Assembly: GCA_017449485.1 (NCBI GenBank)
Contig: JAFTFP010000112.1
Coordinates: 1 to 41,466, forward strand
DNA length: 41,466 nt
Direction of reading: 5' to 3'
Source: Lachnospiraceae bacterium
GTDB taxonomy: Bacteria; Bacillota; Clostridia; Lachnospirales; Lachnospiraceae
Part shown: positions 41,173 to 41,466 of the stretch, piece after piece
Layout of the letters: each line of letters starts with the position of its first letter
Position numbering within the stretch: position 1 is the stretch's first letter
The notes under the pieces: generated by a model
Told to the model about the DNA's origin: nothing
Database searches by the model: none
Seen by the model: only the letters and a program-made list of their open reading frames with translations
Position numbers and translations under genes: made by a program

Positions 41173-41466
41173 TCATAGATCCCAGCCGCAGGACTGGTCT
41201 TCCCAATCCCTGTCAAAAATGTCTTCGGAGGATTCAATCTCCTCCTGATCTCCGGAACTTGAAATCTGCTGCTCCTCATAGAGATCGTTCTGAGCTGAAA
41301 TCGCTTCACTGAAACCCTTCAGTGCATCAAACGGCGCAAAAATCTTCGCCCTGCGGCCGCAGGGCATCTGCGGATGACGGATTCTGAACGGATCATACCG
41401 GTCATGCTCCGGCTTGCCTTTCAGAAACACATCCCGATATCGGAAGGCGGCTGGCATCGACATGCC
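41173..41466 (-). CDS. YolD-like protein, possibly incomplete at its 5' end
   Basis: The frame holds 96 codons from an ATG at 41463 to 41173; because the window ends at 41466 an upstream start is possible. The segment RAKIFAPFDALKGFSEAI is the core of the YolD-like family, which usually accompanies Y-family (DinB/UmuC-like) DNA polymerase genes. The acidic C-terminal tail (SGDQEEIESSEDIFDRDWED) is a species addition. The upstream neighbour is beyond the window, so a polymerase partner is predicted but unseen. Confidence 0.68.
   Translation of the reverse strand, partial: GMSMPAAFRYRDVFLKGKPEHDRYDPFRIRHPQMPCGRRAKIFAPFDALKGFSEAISAQNDLYEEQQISSSGDQEEIESSEDIFDRDWEDQSCGWDL

Overview
The window looks like a chromosomal segment of a G+C-rich Clostridia member, most likely Lachnospiraceae. 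This is judged from AGGAGG-type ribosome binding sites, a CIRCE element upstream of hsp20, lipoproteins with Glu/Ala/Pro linkers, and several small or composite proteins typical of that group. Most genes are on the minus strand. There is no phage, insertion sequence, CRISPR array, rRNA or canonical tRNA.

Region by region. 1-3.5 kb: a GH115-type alpha-glucuronidase gene (cut by the window edge) diverges from a zinc-dependent sugar/polyol dehydrogenase, followed by a 33-codon ORF behind a perfect 20-bp palindrome. 3.5-6.2 kb: a dCache-HAMP-PP2C phosphatase and an HrcA/CIRCE-controlled Hsp20. 6.2-6.5 kb: REP-like palindromic repeats. 6.5-16.4 kb: a long minus-strand oligopeptide ABC transporter operon (binding protein, OppB, OppC with a large repeat-bearing extracellular insert, OppD, OppF), continuing into a small membrane protein, an unknown protein, a receiver-SARP regulator and probably a 30-aa peptide, closed by a terminator. 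16.4-21 kb: membrane protein, cysteine synthase, the AmmeMemoRadiSam cassette (radical SAM enzyme plus a Memo-AMMECR1 fusion) and a rhomboid protease.

21.1-24.1 kb: a promoter, an apparent yybP-ykoY (manganese) riboswitch and an overlapping terminator precede a two-gene unit (79-aa membrane protein and 171-aa helical protein). A second PP2C phosphatase and a TerB-like protein lie on the opposite strand. 24.1-28.4 kb: HAD hydrolase, lipoprotein, TlpA-like thioredoxin and CPBP protease. 28.4-31.5 kb: a vWA protein, a macrodomain protein with a helical C-terminal domain, and a WYL regulator. 31.5-33.9 kb: a TlpA-type lipoprotein diverges from a DIP1984-family gene whose transcript continues into a 118-nt structured RNA carrying a tRNA-like T-arm and then a strong terminator. 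33.9-38.2 kb: an Hsp70-like ATPase with a membrane hairpin, its partner, and a divergent Ser-rich zinc-ribbon membrane protein. 38.3-41.5 kb: M18 aminopeptidase, a PD-(D/E)XK-like protein and a YolD-like protein.

The two strongest unexplained signals are (i) the tRNA-mimic RNA transcribed with the DIP1984 gene (33609-33726), reminiscent of bacterial Y RNAs but with no Ro gene in view, and (ii) the manganese-riboswitch-controlled pair of uncharacterised genes (21134-22070). The wider 21-38 kb stretch is rich in stress/signalling parts (PP2C, TerB-like, vWA, macrodomain, WYL, Hsp70-like), which recalls Ter-type stress modules without the classical Ter genes. All functional statements come from reading sequence and family knowledge; no database search was run.
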